Origin: Trichopria drosophilae | Taxonomy: Eukaryota; Arthropoda; Insecta; Hymenoptera; Diapriidae | Assembly: GCA_030407085.1 (NCBI GenBank) | Contig: CM059586.1 | Coordinates: forward strand, 84,379,501 to 84,443,500 | Direction of reading: 5' to 3' | DNA length: 64,000 nt | Shown: positions 1-11,265 of the stretch, piece by piece | How positions within the stretch are numbered: the stretch's first letter is position 1 | Layout: every line of letters starts with the position of its first letter | Translations under genes and position numbers: made by a program | The notes under the pieces: model-generated | What the model saw: the letters and a program-made list of their open reading frames with translations, nothing else | What the model was told of the DNA's origin: nothing | Databases searched by the model: none

Positions 1-930
1 TGTGATGTATTTTTAGGTTAGATCTACAGCCGGTATGTCTCTTTTAACTATGTCAACGAATATTTCCGATACCGCGTCAATGTATGCCGGATATTATTGT
101 TCGCCATTTGACGCAAACGTATTATTACAATGCACGAATGCTTAGATATGCGTAATATGATTCTAGTTTTCAGGTTACGTTTATTGAGGCATGTTGAATG
201 CTAATTTGTTACAGAATACATAAGAAATATTGCAGGGATAAAATTTCTTGCAATATCTATACAAAGTAAAATATAAATCATGATTATTTTAAGAATTCGG
301 ATTGCATTGTATTAAATCGAAAAATGTGTCGATTTTTTAATTTTTAAGGAGATCTAAATGTTAGACGATCTAACGGGCGTCCTCATTACACTGTAAAAAA
401 AAATTCTTAATTTTAGAGGAAAATTCATCTTCTTATATCCTCTCTCCTTTTCATCTAAAAATAAGACTATTACACTAAGAAGAAGAGGAATGCTTCTCTT
501 TCCGAAAGGAAACGCAGAAGATATCCGTTAACGTGTTGTTTACTTTTCAATTGACTGAAATTGTAGATGTTGATTGTATATTTTGACGGTGAACATTTCG
601 TCTTTCAAAATTATGCCTTTTAGTTAAAAAATTATGATATAAATTTGACTTTTTATCAAATTTGTCATTTGTTGTCATTATTATCATATTGTTAGACTTT
701 TTACAAATTTATATTCTTGGTAGATGATAAGCAGATAAAAGCTTGATCAATTTGCATGATGAGGACACAGTATTATAACAAACAAATTAATCATTTACAT
801 TAGATTATTCGTGGTTTATAAATGCCTTAATAAAGATTCATAGAATTTTCTTTTTATCTGGCTTTTCATAACTACACGTATTTATGTTAATGACATCAAC
901 TCAGTAATTTGTCCTCTATGTTGTTATTTT
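1..930. other. AT-rich stretch without recognisable features
   Basis: I see no coding sequence, repeat or RNA gene here in either strand. Stop codons are frequent in all frames and no splice-bounded exon stands out. Confidence 0.5.
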
Positions 931-940
931 GGAATATTTC

Positions 941-1093
941 GGGTGCAGGCAAAAAACCAACAAATTAAAAATCCGACACAGAAAAAAATAGACGCATCGA
1001 CAAGAGGACAGTCATTTTTTGAAGTATTGGTTTTGTCACCAATCGGCTTTTCCATTGTCGGATTTTTTACTGTCGGTTTTTCGATCCGCACCC
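941..1093. repeat. Small CCGAC-rich foldback repeat, copy 1
   Basis: The left arm starts GGGTGCAGGC and runs through AAAAATCCGAC; the right arm is its inverted copy, GTCGGATTTTTTACTGTCGG to CCGCACCC. The middle holds GACAAGAGGACAGTCATTTTTT. A related copy lies at 38029-38270 (with GACAAGTGGACAGCCATTTTTT in the middle) and a partial one near 48690-48740. It looks like a non-autonomous, MITE-like family; no transposase or clear target duplication is visible. Confidence 0.55.
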
Positions 1094-1565
1094 GCACCGT
1101 TGCGAGAAAAAATATGACTTTATACACAGCTATTAAGGGAATTATTAATTTATTTTATAAAAACAATACAAAACTTATTTGATAAGTGCCCAATGACTCA
1201 CAATAAGTGAATTTTCATTTATTGAATGTTATTGTAAAGAGCATTTGGCACCTGTCAAATTTGTCATTCAAAAGTTTCAATCGGTTTTAAATTTTTTTCA
1301 AAATTCTTGGAAAGGCAATATTTGAAATGAGTATTTTTATTTCAATAGCTTACTGGTTGTTGTTATTAAAAAATGTGATATCGCAAGTGGAAACCTTTTT
1401 CAATTAATTCGGATTTAAAAAATATAAAAGATTTTATATAAAATAAAGACCGATTCGATCAAATTGTGAACAGTATCGAATAAAGTAATACGAGAGAAAT
1501 ATCAAAAATGTCTATTGGTTATTTATAGTATAACCTCCAGATAGCGAACTGCTTCCTAAAAACAA

Positions 1566-1653
1566 TTTCGATAAATTGTCCAGCCGGGGATCGAACTCAC
1601 GACCTGTGACTTCGTAGTCCAGTACGCTACGAATCGCCTGAGCTACGGATCCG
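1566..1653 (-). repeat. tRNA-derived SINE or tRNA pseudogene
   Basis: On the minus strand the block reads like a tRNA: an A-box-like TAGCTCAGGCG (plus 1635-1645) and a B box GAGTTCGATCCCC (plus 1586-1598), the two RNA polymerase III internal promoter parts. The acceptor and T stems do not pair properly, so this is not a working tRNA. After the B box the minus strand continues GGACAATTT, as does the similar block at 20768, which suggests a shared SINE family. No target duplication was found. Confidence 0.55.
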
Positions 1654-1753
1654 ATAAAATTAATGGTCATTAATAATAAAACGATTGATAAGTGGGAAAG
1701 AATCAATCTACTTTTTAATCGGAAATGGTTGTCATTCATTTTCGGTAAAAAGT

Positions 1754-2151
1754 GATCATGACAAAATTTCTTTTACACCCGAAATACACCAGAATCGAGT
1801 CAATTTTGAATCTAGGATGATCGAAATTTTGATCAGAAATGGATCACAAAATGATCATTTTTTTATCTTAATTGAGTCGAAATTTTATTCTCACGAGTTT
1901 AAAGCCATCATAAACTGATCTTTTTTTGATCACAAAATAATCCAAAAAAGATCAATTTTTTATGTCCGCGCATCGACAACCACATTGCCTACATTTTTGA
2001 ATCTTTAAAGACAGAAATTGGATCAGTTTTCAATCTCATGCAATTATAATTGAGATTGTTTTTTTGTTGTAAACTCGTCCAACTTTGGTCCTGGAATATC
2101 TCAAAACTTGGACCTCTTTGGGATCATTTTTGGATCTGACCGATTTTGATC
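1754..2151. repeat. GATC-dense degenerate repeat block
   Basis: Twelve GATC tetramers occur in under 400 bases (for example at 1754, 1819, 1831, 1842, 1853, 1917, 1928, 1950, 2021, 2122, 2133 and 2148), many in the context TGATCA or GGATCA and often spaced 10-12 bases apart. Chance would give one or two in DNA this AT-rich. It reads as a decayed tandem array. There is no credible coding frame. Confidence 0.4.
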
Positions 2152-3470
2152 TCATTTTCATCAAAATTTAGTCAACTTTTTTTACTCGGGATAATTAGAG
2201 TATATATAGAAAGAATAACATGGTATTATAATTTAAAAAACAAATTATTATTAAACATTCCAATATGTTGTAAGAATATGGATAAACTTACTTACTTTAC
2301 AGAATGGAAAATTTCCAAAAATAGTTTTCTTCGCATTCTATAAAGGTGAATGATCATTCAATGCAACAATGGTCATTTGCAGAAGCGAGAATAATTAAGC
2401 CATGGTTAGAGCTCACAATCAGCGTACAAATACCTGTTGAACGTATAAACCGTGATTATGTTTAATCTTGATATGTTTTAAATACATTTTTTATCTCATT
2501 CATATTCACAATTCTATTACTACGTACTATATGCATATTTTGCAACTACGTTGCAGTTCGAAAATTATTCTAAAAGTACCCATATAAAATATTGCTCGAG
2601 TTTTTGTAATTTAATTAAAATAGCTACGAAGAATGCAATACGTAGTTTCTTGTTATATTGAGCAAGCAGTTAAAAAACTCACGTATAACAGCGTCGATTT
2701 TTTGTGAATAAAATCGTTTTACCGGTAACTGGATTTAGAACCGCGATATTAATTACAACACTTGAATGAGCAACACATTTAGGTATTTATAAATCTTTCA
2801 TTTTTAACCTTCGTTACTATGTTCTCATGCGTAATTACGTTAGATGTTATTATGCGCATGTTAATTATCATTTACGAGATTTTAAAACAATCTACTATTT
2901 TACCTGCGATTATTTCAGGATATCCGTAAAAAATAAAATTGCTTATTAGATTTCATACTTATGACTACATTGTATGTAACTTAGAATGCAATATTCATAA
3001 AAAAATGATAGAAAGGCAAAAATGCAAAACAATGGAATTTTAGTACGATTAAACGGTAATATGTTGAAACATTAAAAATGCTGGAGTGATATAAACTTAA
3101 GGACCTTATTCATGATGTCATGTCTAATAACTTAGATTATTTCATGAATGTTTGTGTACTGATTTTATTTATTGCTGTTTCGATTAAAGTACACATAGCT
3201 GCTATGACGCTATTACTGCCATACGTCAGCATATTTCTGTCGTCATTATCAAGTTTGAATTCTAAAATATTCAGTACAAAGATAATTTACACTGAATAAC
3301 AAATTTAGTAATATTAACTAAATACGTGGTTGTCGGTTAGCACCTAAATATTTAATCAATTATAACACATTAGTTTCTCCAACTGAATCAAGCTAAATAT
3401 TGAACACTTAGTTATTTCAACTAAAATATGGTTGAAATTACTAAATTTTTAGTTGCTAACAGATGACCAT
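2152..3470. other. AT-rich stretch; weak inverted repeat near 3285-3470
   Basis: Mostly featureless AT-rich DNA. From about 3285 (CACTGAATAACAAATTTAGT) there are dispersed direct and inverted AACTAAAT/ATTTAGTT words, ending next to CACTGAGAGA at 3472. No gene was recognised. Confidence 0.4.
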
Positions 3471-3471
3471 A

Positions 3472-4530
3472 CACTGAGAGACCGACAATATTAAAATTTA
3501 GTTTAAATGTATTAAATTTTAATATTTTTATTCAAAAATAGGGAAAATCGGTCCACTATACAAAAATTTAGTATCGACATATTTAATATTTGGTATTATG
3601 ATTATAAGAAGGTGCTATTCTGAATATGAAATCTTAATAATGTTTATACGAAACATTAACATTTCGAATAAATTATATTCTTTATACTAATAATCAAAAT
3701 TAATTATACTAAAAATTATAGATGATATCTTGATTTCCAAAAAAATGTTGATTTGCAGAGTTTCCTGTTATTATTTATTTCACAAATAAAATAGGGGCCT
3801 GGCCATCACACGTTCGTTTTATAAAACCCTCGTGGTATCATTCCTCAGAGGTGTCAGATAGACAAAGAGAGGATATTCGTTTCAAATAGGATATGGGATT
3901 GGGCGATTTATTGCGTCGCGTGATATGTCTATTAAACGAAGTTATAAGTATGACTTCGTTCAAGGATTACGTAGCCACCTAGCGCCCGCCGAGAAAACCC
4001 TCTCAAGATCAAACACCGAGCGCCAGAGGGCGACAATTCTTGAAAACAAAGTAGTGTACCTTTTTATTTAAATAGGATTGGAGTGACGCGAAAGCTGATC
4101 ATTTAGATATCCGTCCTCTATATTGAAGAGAGATAAAGGGACCTCCCGCTTTTTTTAATGATATTTCATGTCATTTCAAAAGTCCCTCTTTTCAAAATTT
4201 CGCTATACATATTTAACTTCAACTCCGAGAGTCCATACTCGGATATATTTAAAAATGTTTTTTCTCTGATTACCAAACGGTAGTTTATTTATTTTAAATG
4301 ATACGTCACTTCAGCATTTTCTTATTATAAATTATAAATATTAAAAGTATATTATCAAATATTGTAATATAAATACTAAAAATTAATAAAGTTATAAGAA
4401 TAATCGTTTGAATATTCAGTATACTAATTTTTATTATAGGGTCACACTTTTCCCTATTTTCATATGGAGAATATTAAAAATTAGAATTCAGTGTATATTT
4501 AGTCAATAATTCTAATTTTTTTTTCTCGGT
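3472..4530. repeat. Putative 1-kb foldback element with CACTGAGAGA end
   Basis: The left end CACTGAGAGACCGACAATAT is mirrored by a right end reading TTTTTTTTCTCGGTAT. Further in, AAAATAGGGAAAA on the left (about 3535) matches the inverse TTTTCCCTATTTTC near 4455. The middle (3790-4130) is GC-richer and unique, with AGCGCCCGCCGAG and GAGCGCCAGAGGGCGAC. Arms are diverged, so the exact ends are uncertain. CACYGAGAGAAA-type ends recur at 22567, 31130, 31868, 47977 and 62070. Confidence 0.35.
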
Positions 4531-5400
4531 ATATCGATAGGGTTTTTCACGAGGAATGGTGGGACTACTACTGATAATACATATTCATTATCTTCCAACA
4601 ATCTTTGAATATCAAATAAACAATATATTTTGAAACTAAAATAATATTTTAAAAATATACACATAAACACATATAATTGTGCACATTTCTATAAAAATTT
4701 TGCAATATTAGATAATAAACTTTGATACTTAAATTGTTACGATTGCTGGAAGGCGGAGTTTTAAAATGACATTAAAATTACAAATATCGAAAATTGATTG
4801 TCTGAACGTGTCTGAAGGGAGAGTCGAAACGGATTAGGAAAGTGATTAAATCCCCGACGCCTTATAAATTCTCCGCGGCAATGTCTTATTTCTTCAGAAC
4901 GCGCAACGTTATATTACTCGCGTTCTGGTGCAGAAAATACTTATGAAATTGCATTAGCGAATCTTTCATCAGTTCATTGGCCGATGCTAGTTTCAATATC
5001 TATGACATTTGCGCTCAAATCGCATAAATATATTGGATAAGCGATATTCTGCCAGATATAACAATAATTATATAGTAACCGCTGTTTTTAATGTAAAATT
5101 CTACTTTGTTATGCACCTTACCGATGATACTTTAATGTTTAACTATTTCAAATTGGAAATTCTTTTCCAGACTGATTTATTAATTACTTCGATATCTGAA
5201 TTTTTATGATATTTTAAGATAGAGCAGGGACTAGTGGTTCGGAGTTGAAATGAAGAATATGAAATGTTTGTAATTTTGCTATTGTTTTTTTATTCACACT
5301 TCTTTACATATTAAAAGTAGATATTAATACATTAGTTAGTGACGTTGTAAGAGTTAATTTATCTTAGACTGATTACTTCATATATGGGCATATCCCTGGA
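4531..5400. other. AT-rich stretch without recognisable features
   Basis: No gene or clear repeat was recognised. A slightly GC-richer patch lies at 4795-4930. The 66-codon open frame at 5009-5209 has no recognisable motif. Confidence 0.45.
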
Positions 5401-5417
5401 GCTTTGTCCTGGAAAAA

Positions 5418-5738
5418 AAAAATGGTGGTGCACTTTTTCAACCGGTTTTAACTTATTGTTCCAAAATAATATTACTTGAAAATGGATATCCGTCCTTATT
5501 AATTGACCAAAGTATAAAAAAACGACTGAATTTTATAAATTCAACTAACCAAAACAATTTGAACACGAGTATTACTGAAAACATAATCAAAACAATAAGT
5601 TGCCCATATGTAAAAGAACTTTCAGAGAATATAGTTAAAATGGTTAAAACTCAAAATATAAGGATAATTTCAACCCCCTTAAAAACTATTATTGCACAAA
5701 TCAAACCACAAAAAGACCGACTTCCCTTTGAAAATTAG
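5418..5738 (+). pseudogene. Penelope-like retroelement fragment: end of RT domain and linker
   Basis: A frame open for about 106 codons has no usable start and stops at 5736-5738. It translates to a stretch containing LLENGYPSLLIDQSIKKRL, then SCPYVKELSENIVKMVKTQ and ending KPQKDRLPFEN. In Penelope-like elements the RT thumb typically ends in a similar NGYP...I.KRL segment, followed by a PY.KGLSE..-type linker and a DRL.FE-type motif just before the GIY-YIG endonuclease. The nuclease is missing here: a stop follows DRLPFEN. The neighbouring minus-strand fragment (6669-7062) carries the nuclease. A 5' part of the element is not visible upstream. This is a decayed, non-functional remnant. Confidence 0.7.
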
Positions 5739-5807
5739 AGGAAGAGGAAAAAAAGAAACTAGGGTCAATAATTTGGAGGTTTTTTTTTGTAACATAAATA
5801 ATAAATA

Positions 5808-6561
5808 GGGGAGAACGACAATGGTAATTACGACAGGTCGGATAATTCCGACCCCCCCCCCCTAATATCTCTTTGGTTTTTAGTGAGATGAGAGTGTGTT
5901 GTTAAGTGCGTGTTTTTTTTTAAATAACGAACGTGCAGGGTAATTCCAACCCCTAATGTACGGGGTAATTGCGACCGTCCTTTTTCGAGTTTATTTTCGT
6001 TTGCTTTTCATCACAACCATATTATGCAATATTATGTATACATTGTATATAATGTATCACAAATGTGTTGATTTTTTTTCTTTCTACATTGCGACCACAA
6101 CATTTGAATTTGCTTCGCTTGTTTTCTCGTGCGATATTAGAAGTGACTACTTGCGTTTTCATTTTTGACCAACAATGTAGAGTAGGTATGTGATCTATGT
6201 ACGTAGTGTTGTACATAAACAAGTTATTGTGATAGCAAAATATTATCTTCTTTACTTATTATTAATAAATGTAAATTAAACCTATAAATCACTACGAAAT
6301 TGTGCTGAAAATAAACGCGGTCGGAATTACACCTTTTGGGGTCGGAATTACCCATACTTTGACAGAATCTGAAGAATTGCAATTTTTTACTAATGGAGGT
6401 ATAATCCTATAATAGACCTATAACAAGGTATTAATAATATCGATAAATGTTTACCCATGCAATACACTTTAAATAAGCATAACGTACAAATTCATTAAAT
6501 CACATTCTCTACCTCAAAAATAAATTTTGCTTAGGTAGGTCGGAATTACCCCGTTCTCCCC
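5808..6561. mobile_element. 754-bp MITE with GGGGAGAACG termini and TA target duplication
   Basis: The ends are perfect inverted GGGGAGAACG / CGTTCTCCCC, flanked by TA at 5806-5807 and 6562-6563. Subterminal copies of GGTCGGAATTACC and its inverse occur several times (about 5835, 5940-5975, 6320-6355 and 6537-6555), a plausible set of transposase-binding repeats. A poly-C run sits near 5852. There is no transposase frame inside. It separates the two Penelope-like fragments, so it may have inserted into older retroelement debris. TA duplication suggests the Tc1/mariner superfamily. Confidence 0.7.
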
Positions 6562-6668
6562 TAAATATTTAGCAACATTTTGACTCTGGTATGAGTAAGA
6601 AAACGGTGGTGAATACGTCGTATTTATACTAAATTAGGGAATATGAAGTTTTGTATGTGTTGGTGGTG

Positions 6669-7062
6669 TGGTACTAAGAATACAGGAACTGTTGACAAAC
6701 TATGTATGAATTAAGGAGATAAAATGGTACACTTCCGGTAGCTTTGATGTTTCGAAACGGATGTTGTCGGTGTTGTTCTTTTTTTATAAAATAATTTTCA
6801 AGGTGACCTCTTTTTGCACATTTTTATTATTTCGCAGGGATTATGGTGTTGTTATAGTCAAAATCGTGTGCAGTTTCAAGTCTGTGGTTGATTAGACCTG
6901 TAAACTGTTCCGAGTGTTTTGTAAAAGTGTTCCTCTTGTGTTCGTTTATTCGTATTTTGAGAGCCCTGTACGTCTGTCCGATATAAGATTTATTGCAATG
7001 AAAACAAGGAATTTTGTTTGAACAACTCCACTTTGTTTTTCAAAGGCAAGACGGTCTTCTGG
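6669..7062 (-). pseudogene. Penelope-like retroelement fragment: GIY-YIG endonuclease end
   Basis: The minus strand from 7062 encodes PEDRLAFEKQSGVV, then after a frameshift KIPCFHCNKSYIGQTYRALK with IRINEHKRNTF and ETAHDFDYNNT, ending at a stop at 6827-6829. In another frame the reading continues with IKKEQHRQHPFRNIKATGS down to about 6669. CxxC followed by SYIGQT..L..R..EH is the hallmark of the GIY-YIG nuclease of Penelope-like elements, which nicks the target DNA. At least two frameshifts show that it is dead. The N-terminal RT is absent upstream on this strand. Confidence 0.8.
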
Positions 7063-7094
7063 ACACAAAAAAATATGATAAAGCAAACAAATTT

Positions 7095-7297
7095 TAATCC
7101 CCTTATACTATTCTGTTACTGTAATGGAAAAATTCTGAAACTGTAACAAAATTTTCTAAAACATGTAACCGAAGCTTTTTACTGTTACCGTTTCCGAAAT
7201 TTCTGTTAATGTTTCGTAAAATTCTGAAACGGTAACAGTAAAAAGCTTCAGTTGCATGTTTGAGAAAATTGCTACAGAAATTTTTAACAGTGTAGTT
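7095..7297. repeat. Hairpin MITE, copy 1
   Basis: A strong stem pairs 7161-7195 (ACATGTAACCGAAGC...) with 7225-7259 (...GCTTCAGTTGCATGT), about 33 bp with a loop of roughly 29 bases. The right end reads TTTTTAACAGTGTAG. The outer left part, AAGCAAACAAATTTTAATCC, matches the inverse of the block at 23580-23630. Related copies lie at about 23510-24055 and 60955-61100. No coding capacity. Confidence 0.6.
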
Positions 7298-8690
7298 CAT
7301 ATTTGCTGCATAAAGATATTTTCATCTATAATAATATTAAATTTCATTGTATGTTTTATTCTTGAATTCTAACATTGCACACGGATATAATTTGTATATA
7401 ATCGCTATAACAGAAATAAAACCAATATTTTCCAAAAAATTGTCATTGTCCTATATTTTGAAGGCAGGAACAAAAATTATCCGGTGTTTTGCGCGCTCAT
7501 TCTCTCTGTTACGCTATCACGCATTTGCAGTTTCGACATTGCAGTTTTGCAATTTCAACCAGATTTTTACTCATCGTTATCATCTTGTCCAAACAACGAT
7601 AAAGGGACGCTTTATCAAAACTTGGACGAGTGCGCCAACGGTGCGCTATCGGTGCATTTATTTTTTCAGGCCGCGCATTGCCGCAATTGTAAGAGACTCT
7701 TGTACCTCGTTAAAAATGATGCAAACCGCGAGTTTAAACCACACTTCTTTATTTCACTGCACCGACAATTTGAACGAAGTTCTGAAACAGAATTGCACAT
7801 TACGGAGACTTGGTAATGAATCAGACATCGAAACGTAATTGTTGAAGAACCCCAAAATTAGTACGGGAGATCAAAAGTAGAAACAAAATTTGTCGACAGA
7901 ATTAAAACCAAATGTCAGAAATTGAATGTTATAAAATATAATTTGGAGCAATTTTCTACTGAGTATAATGCGTGAATCCGTATTAATATAGTTACCTGAA
8001 AAATATTGAATGTTGACTTAACCATTTAACGCCCAAAAGTGGACAATTTGCACACGGTTTTCAGTACCGTTTTATGCATAAAAAAAATTTTTTTAAATAC
8101 GAGGTATACATATCCTACTGTTTTTGAGGTCGCTCTTTCGAATGGTTAGCCCGAATTTCTAAAAAATATTGTTTAACCCTCCGTTTTTGCAAAAATACCC
8201 CAAAAAATTCGATTTTTTAGCCACAATTTTTTTGTTAACGCGATTTTCACTATGATGATGATTTTTGATCATTTTATAACCTATCAGAAACGTTTTCCCG
8301 ATTGTTAAACTTAAAAAATACATACTTACACATTTTGATTTTTGTCGTCAATCAAAATATAACGTATAATGAATCTAATAAATATAAACAGTCTTATATG
8401 TACTTATATTTTACACAATAATTATCGGAATTTGATTCCAATTTCGTGTGGAAAATGGCTTCTTTTCCGGTCAAACTATGATTAATTTCGATGAAGAATC
8501 TTGTTTAGAATGTATCGACTTACTTTCATCGAAATCAGAACAGATTGTTGCGGATATATTTATTTATAGACGATGCGGATTTTTCACATTAGAATCCGGT
8601 CAGGATTTACAACGGACACAAAATGTATGCGTTTCCTGGGCAGAATCTGATAAGTCTCTGATTAGAATTCCTAGTGGTATAGCAGATCCA
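7298..8690. other. Unassigned stretch; open frames without recognisable products
   Basis: Open frames of 163 codons (7347-7838) and 135 codons (8448-8855) lie here on the plus strand. Neither shows a domain, signal peptide or compositional sign of being coding, and the second runs into the 8.7-kb repeat. The GC-richer part around 7480-7800 is unique within the window and might hold an exon or regulatory DNA, but I cannot support either. Confidence 0.4.
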
Positions 8691-8699
8691 CAGAAAATG

Positions 8700-9330
8700 G
8701 ATAACAGGTCTAATCAACATTGTGAAATGTTGACATTTGTAATTTCAGCATTCAACCTCAACTTTTGCAAACTCAAAATTCGACAAACTCTACTTTTACG
8801 AAACTCAACATTTGCAAAATCAACATTATTTTCAGTTTATTGCATTGTATTGTAAAAATCAAGTGTAATAACATTAATCGTAACATAAATATTCTTATAT
8901 GTTCCATTAAATTGGTATTTCCGTTATGTTAGGTTAGGCTAGGCTATGTTAGGTTATGTTAGGTTAGGGTAGATAATGATAGATATGCCGTTGAACGACA
9001 TGTGTTAATGTAACACGATTGTGTTGAATGTACAAGACATTTTCATAATTTAATAATTTTTAAAATTATATTATTTGTTGATTGAGTCAAATCTTTAGTT
9101 CGATAATGTTGAATTTTTATGTTGAGTTTGTTTTGTGTTGATTAGACATGTAACCAATAATTGTTGTAATTTATATTTACCCTTGTTGTAATGTAATGTT
9201 TGACAATTTTATTTTTTATATTATTTAAATTCTTTGTTGATTTTGTCAAATGTTGAGATTGAAAATTTTGAATTTGTATGAGTTGGTTTTGTGTTGATTA
9301 GACGTGTAATCAGAAAGTGTGATCAGAATC
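8700..9330. repeat. Inverted and tandem repeat block rich in TTGATT/AATCAA words
   Basis: TTTTGTGTTGATTAGAC occurs at about 9131 and 9287, and TTTGTTGATT-GTCAAAT at about 9070 and 9230, giving a tandem period of roughly 156-158 bases in two copies. The left side (8700-8830) carries the same words inverted, such as TCTAATCAACATTGTG and CTCAACATTTGCAAAATC. The block is therefore a large imperfect foldback with a duplicated right arm. It overlaps the end of a non-credible open frame. Confidence 0.5.
8926..8971 (+). repeat. Short TTAGG/TTAGGC-like degenerate array
   Basis: Repeated GTTAGGTTAGGCTAGGC... words over about 46 bases. This resembles the insect telomere unit TTAGG but is short, degenerate and internal, so it is best seen as an interstitial microsatellite of a type common in insect genomes. 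Confidence 0.6.
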
Positions 9331-9750
9331 ACGCCAGATGCTGATTAGACTTCCCCTAAATGTAAAACAGAATCTTATCACAATCTTAACAGAATCCCGA
9401 GGTAGGGTGTTCCCTAGCAAAATCTGACCAGATTTTCGTCAGAAAAAGGGAAGATTTGGGGACATGTCCACATGAGTGACTAAATCTTAAAAGTTTCTGT
9501 GTTTCTTACTTACTTGGATATCATTAAGTGGGTTATAGCCGCCTACAGACATATTTTTTTCTTATTTTCTAGAAGCTAATTTCTCAATTTGAAACAGTGA
9601 AGCGTATTATAAATCAGTGACTTTTATTAAATATTTGCGATGTCTTAAAGTTTAAAGAATGTACTATAGAATGGTATAAATAATGTACGCTTGTTCACTC
9701 TAAAACGGTTAGAGTAACTTGCTCGGTCTGATAAAGAGAGTATAGATATT

Positions 9751-9975
9751 TTTTTTTATATTATTTTACGTCGACTTTTGTGAACTCACATGGGACTAAA
9801 TCGCGACGGGACCTACAGTTTATGAAGGTGGATTCCGAACCACCTGAGCTTCGGCGTTATTAGACACTTATAAACAAATACAGAGGTGTCCCAATGACAG
9901 CTGGCAGAGGCCGGGATCGAACCAGGGTTTTCTGATTACGAAGCCGATACTCTACCAACTGAGCCACCGCCGCTC
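9751..9975 (-). mobile_element. tRNA-headed SINE with 12-bp target-site duplication
   Basis: The element reads 5' to 3' on the minus strand from 9975. Its head is tRNA-like: A box TGGCTCAGTTGG (plus 9955-9966) and B box GGTTCGATCCC (plus 9913-9923). A body of about 130 bases containing GTAGGTCCCGTCGCGATTT follows, and an A-rich tail ends at 9751. The duplication AGTATAGATATT flanks it at 9739-9750 and 9976-9987, without mismatch, so the insertion is fairly recent. Transcription would be by RNA polymerase III; transposition would need a LINE's reverse transcriptase. Confidence 0.88.
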
Positions 9976-9987
9976 AGTATAGATATT

Positions 9988-11040
9988 GTAATCTTTCGCT
10001 GTACACTTTGAATCTTATGGAGTAAGCCATTAATATCACCCTGGATTAGGAGCCGATTATCTATGCTCCAAAGTCCTCAAATTCACTCTTGACTTTGGGT
10101 TGAACCATTCAATTTTTACTTTGGAATTAAATTTTACTCCCACAATTTTATTGTACGCTTGAAAGCATTGCGAATCTGCTCACAGTTACTCATAAATGAC
10201 ACACAAATGAGCTTAAAAACATTCTTTGCCAAATGTCATTTATTTCGTTAAGACATGTTAGGTTCTTTTAATTTCGTTGCTTAAATTGTCTACATACATA
10301 GAAAATGTTATGGTGGTCAGGTCATCTTAACTTTTCTAAATTTTAAATTTATTTTTACATTAGAAAATATATGTTGAGAATTTTTTCTAGCCACCTGTCT
10401 ATTTACATAAGTAGCCTAATTACTTACTTTCATTAAGGAAATAAAAAAAGTGACATCAGTCGGTGTCTAGGGGTAGAGCATCCGAAGCACTAAAGTAACG
10501 GCAAATACCTCGTGGAGGGGAAAGGGGATTGGAAGAAGGGCAATGCAGAGGGAAAGTGTACGCATGCATGTATGTAATCTGGGGAGCTTATAAACTCGTA
10601 TCCGGTGACCGTTTGATAACGACTCTTTATCGCTGTCGATCCACAGTAGACTTTGAGACTTTTTTTTTAATTTCACGAGCAGGAATCCACTCCATGTGCG
10701 TTCCTCGCAACGCGTACATATCTGAAAATTGGATGGGTGAAAAGCGACGTATTTATTTTTTTATTGTCAAACTCCAATTCTTCGTGGAACTTGTATTTGG
10801 AGACTACATCAATTGTTATTTCTTGTACTAATCCAAACTTGCTTTACAGATTAAACAATCATTAGGTAATTAAGATAATATTAGTAGTAAATGTGTCTAC
10901 ATTTTTAGATCTGCCTATTTCAATAACTATACTATTTTTATTACTGTCAATAATTATTCATTACATTTACTTAAATTGATTGCAAAATGAGAACAATTTT
11001 ATAAAATGTAGATAAATTAGCGACTAAGTGTAGTATCACC
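9988..11040. other. Stretch without recognisable genes
   Basis: Mostly AT-rich; a modestly GC-richer patch at 10440-10740 has open frames on both strands without recognisable products. No repeat shared with the rest of the window was noticed. Confidence 0.4.
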
Positions 11041-11050
11041 AAATAGCATA

Positions 11051-11265
11051 TTATGTAACAAGGGCGTAATTATCGATCTCGGACGAGTGCAAAGTTTGTC
11101 GCTGGAGCGAAATGAGGGTGATAATTCCACTCGTTGGAGATTGATATTTCGCCCGTGTTGCATAGGATATTTTTTTATACCAGGGGCGTAGGGCTCGATA
11201 ATTTGCGCCCAAAGATTTCACCGCAGGGCGCAAAGTGGAGTTCTATTCCCGGAGTGTTAGAAAAG
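11051..11265 (+). repeat. Interspersed foldback repeat, copy 1
   Basis: An inverted repeat pairs 11053-11089 (ATGTAACAAGGGCG...GGACGAGTG) with 11128-11163 (CACTCGTTGGAG...CGCCCGTGTTGCAT). A conserved tail follows: GGGCGTAGGGCTCGATAAT, then GATTTCACCGCAGG. The whole unit recurs at 33172-33385 in the same orientation at high similarity. It is non-coding and much GC-richer than its surroundings. Confidence 0.7.

Noticed and set aside
1566..1653. Functional tRNA gene
   Set aside because: A and B boxes are present but acceptor and T stems do not pair; more like a SINE or pseudogene.
7347..7838. 163-codon open frame on +
   Set aside because: No domain or family signature, an overlapping frame of 110 codons is also open, and codon composition follows the local AT content.
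8926..8971. Telomere or subtelomere
   Set aside because: TTAGG-like words are few, degenerate and internal.
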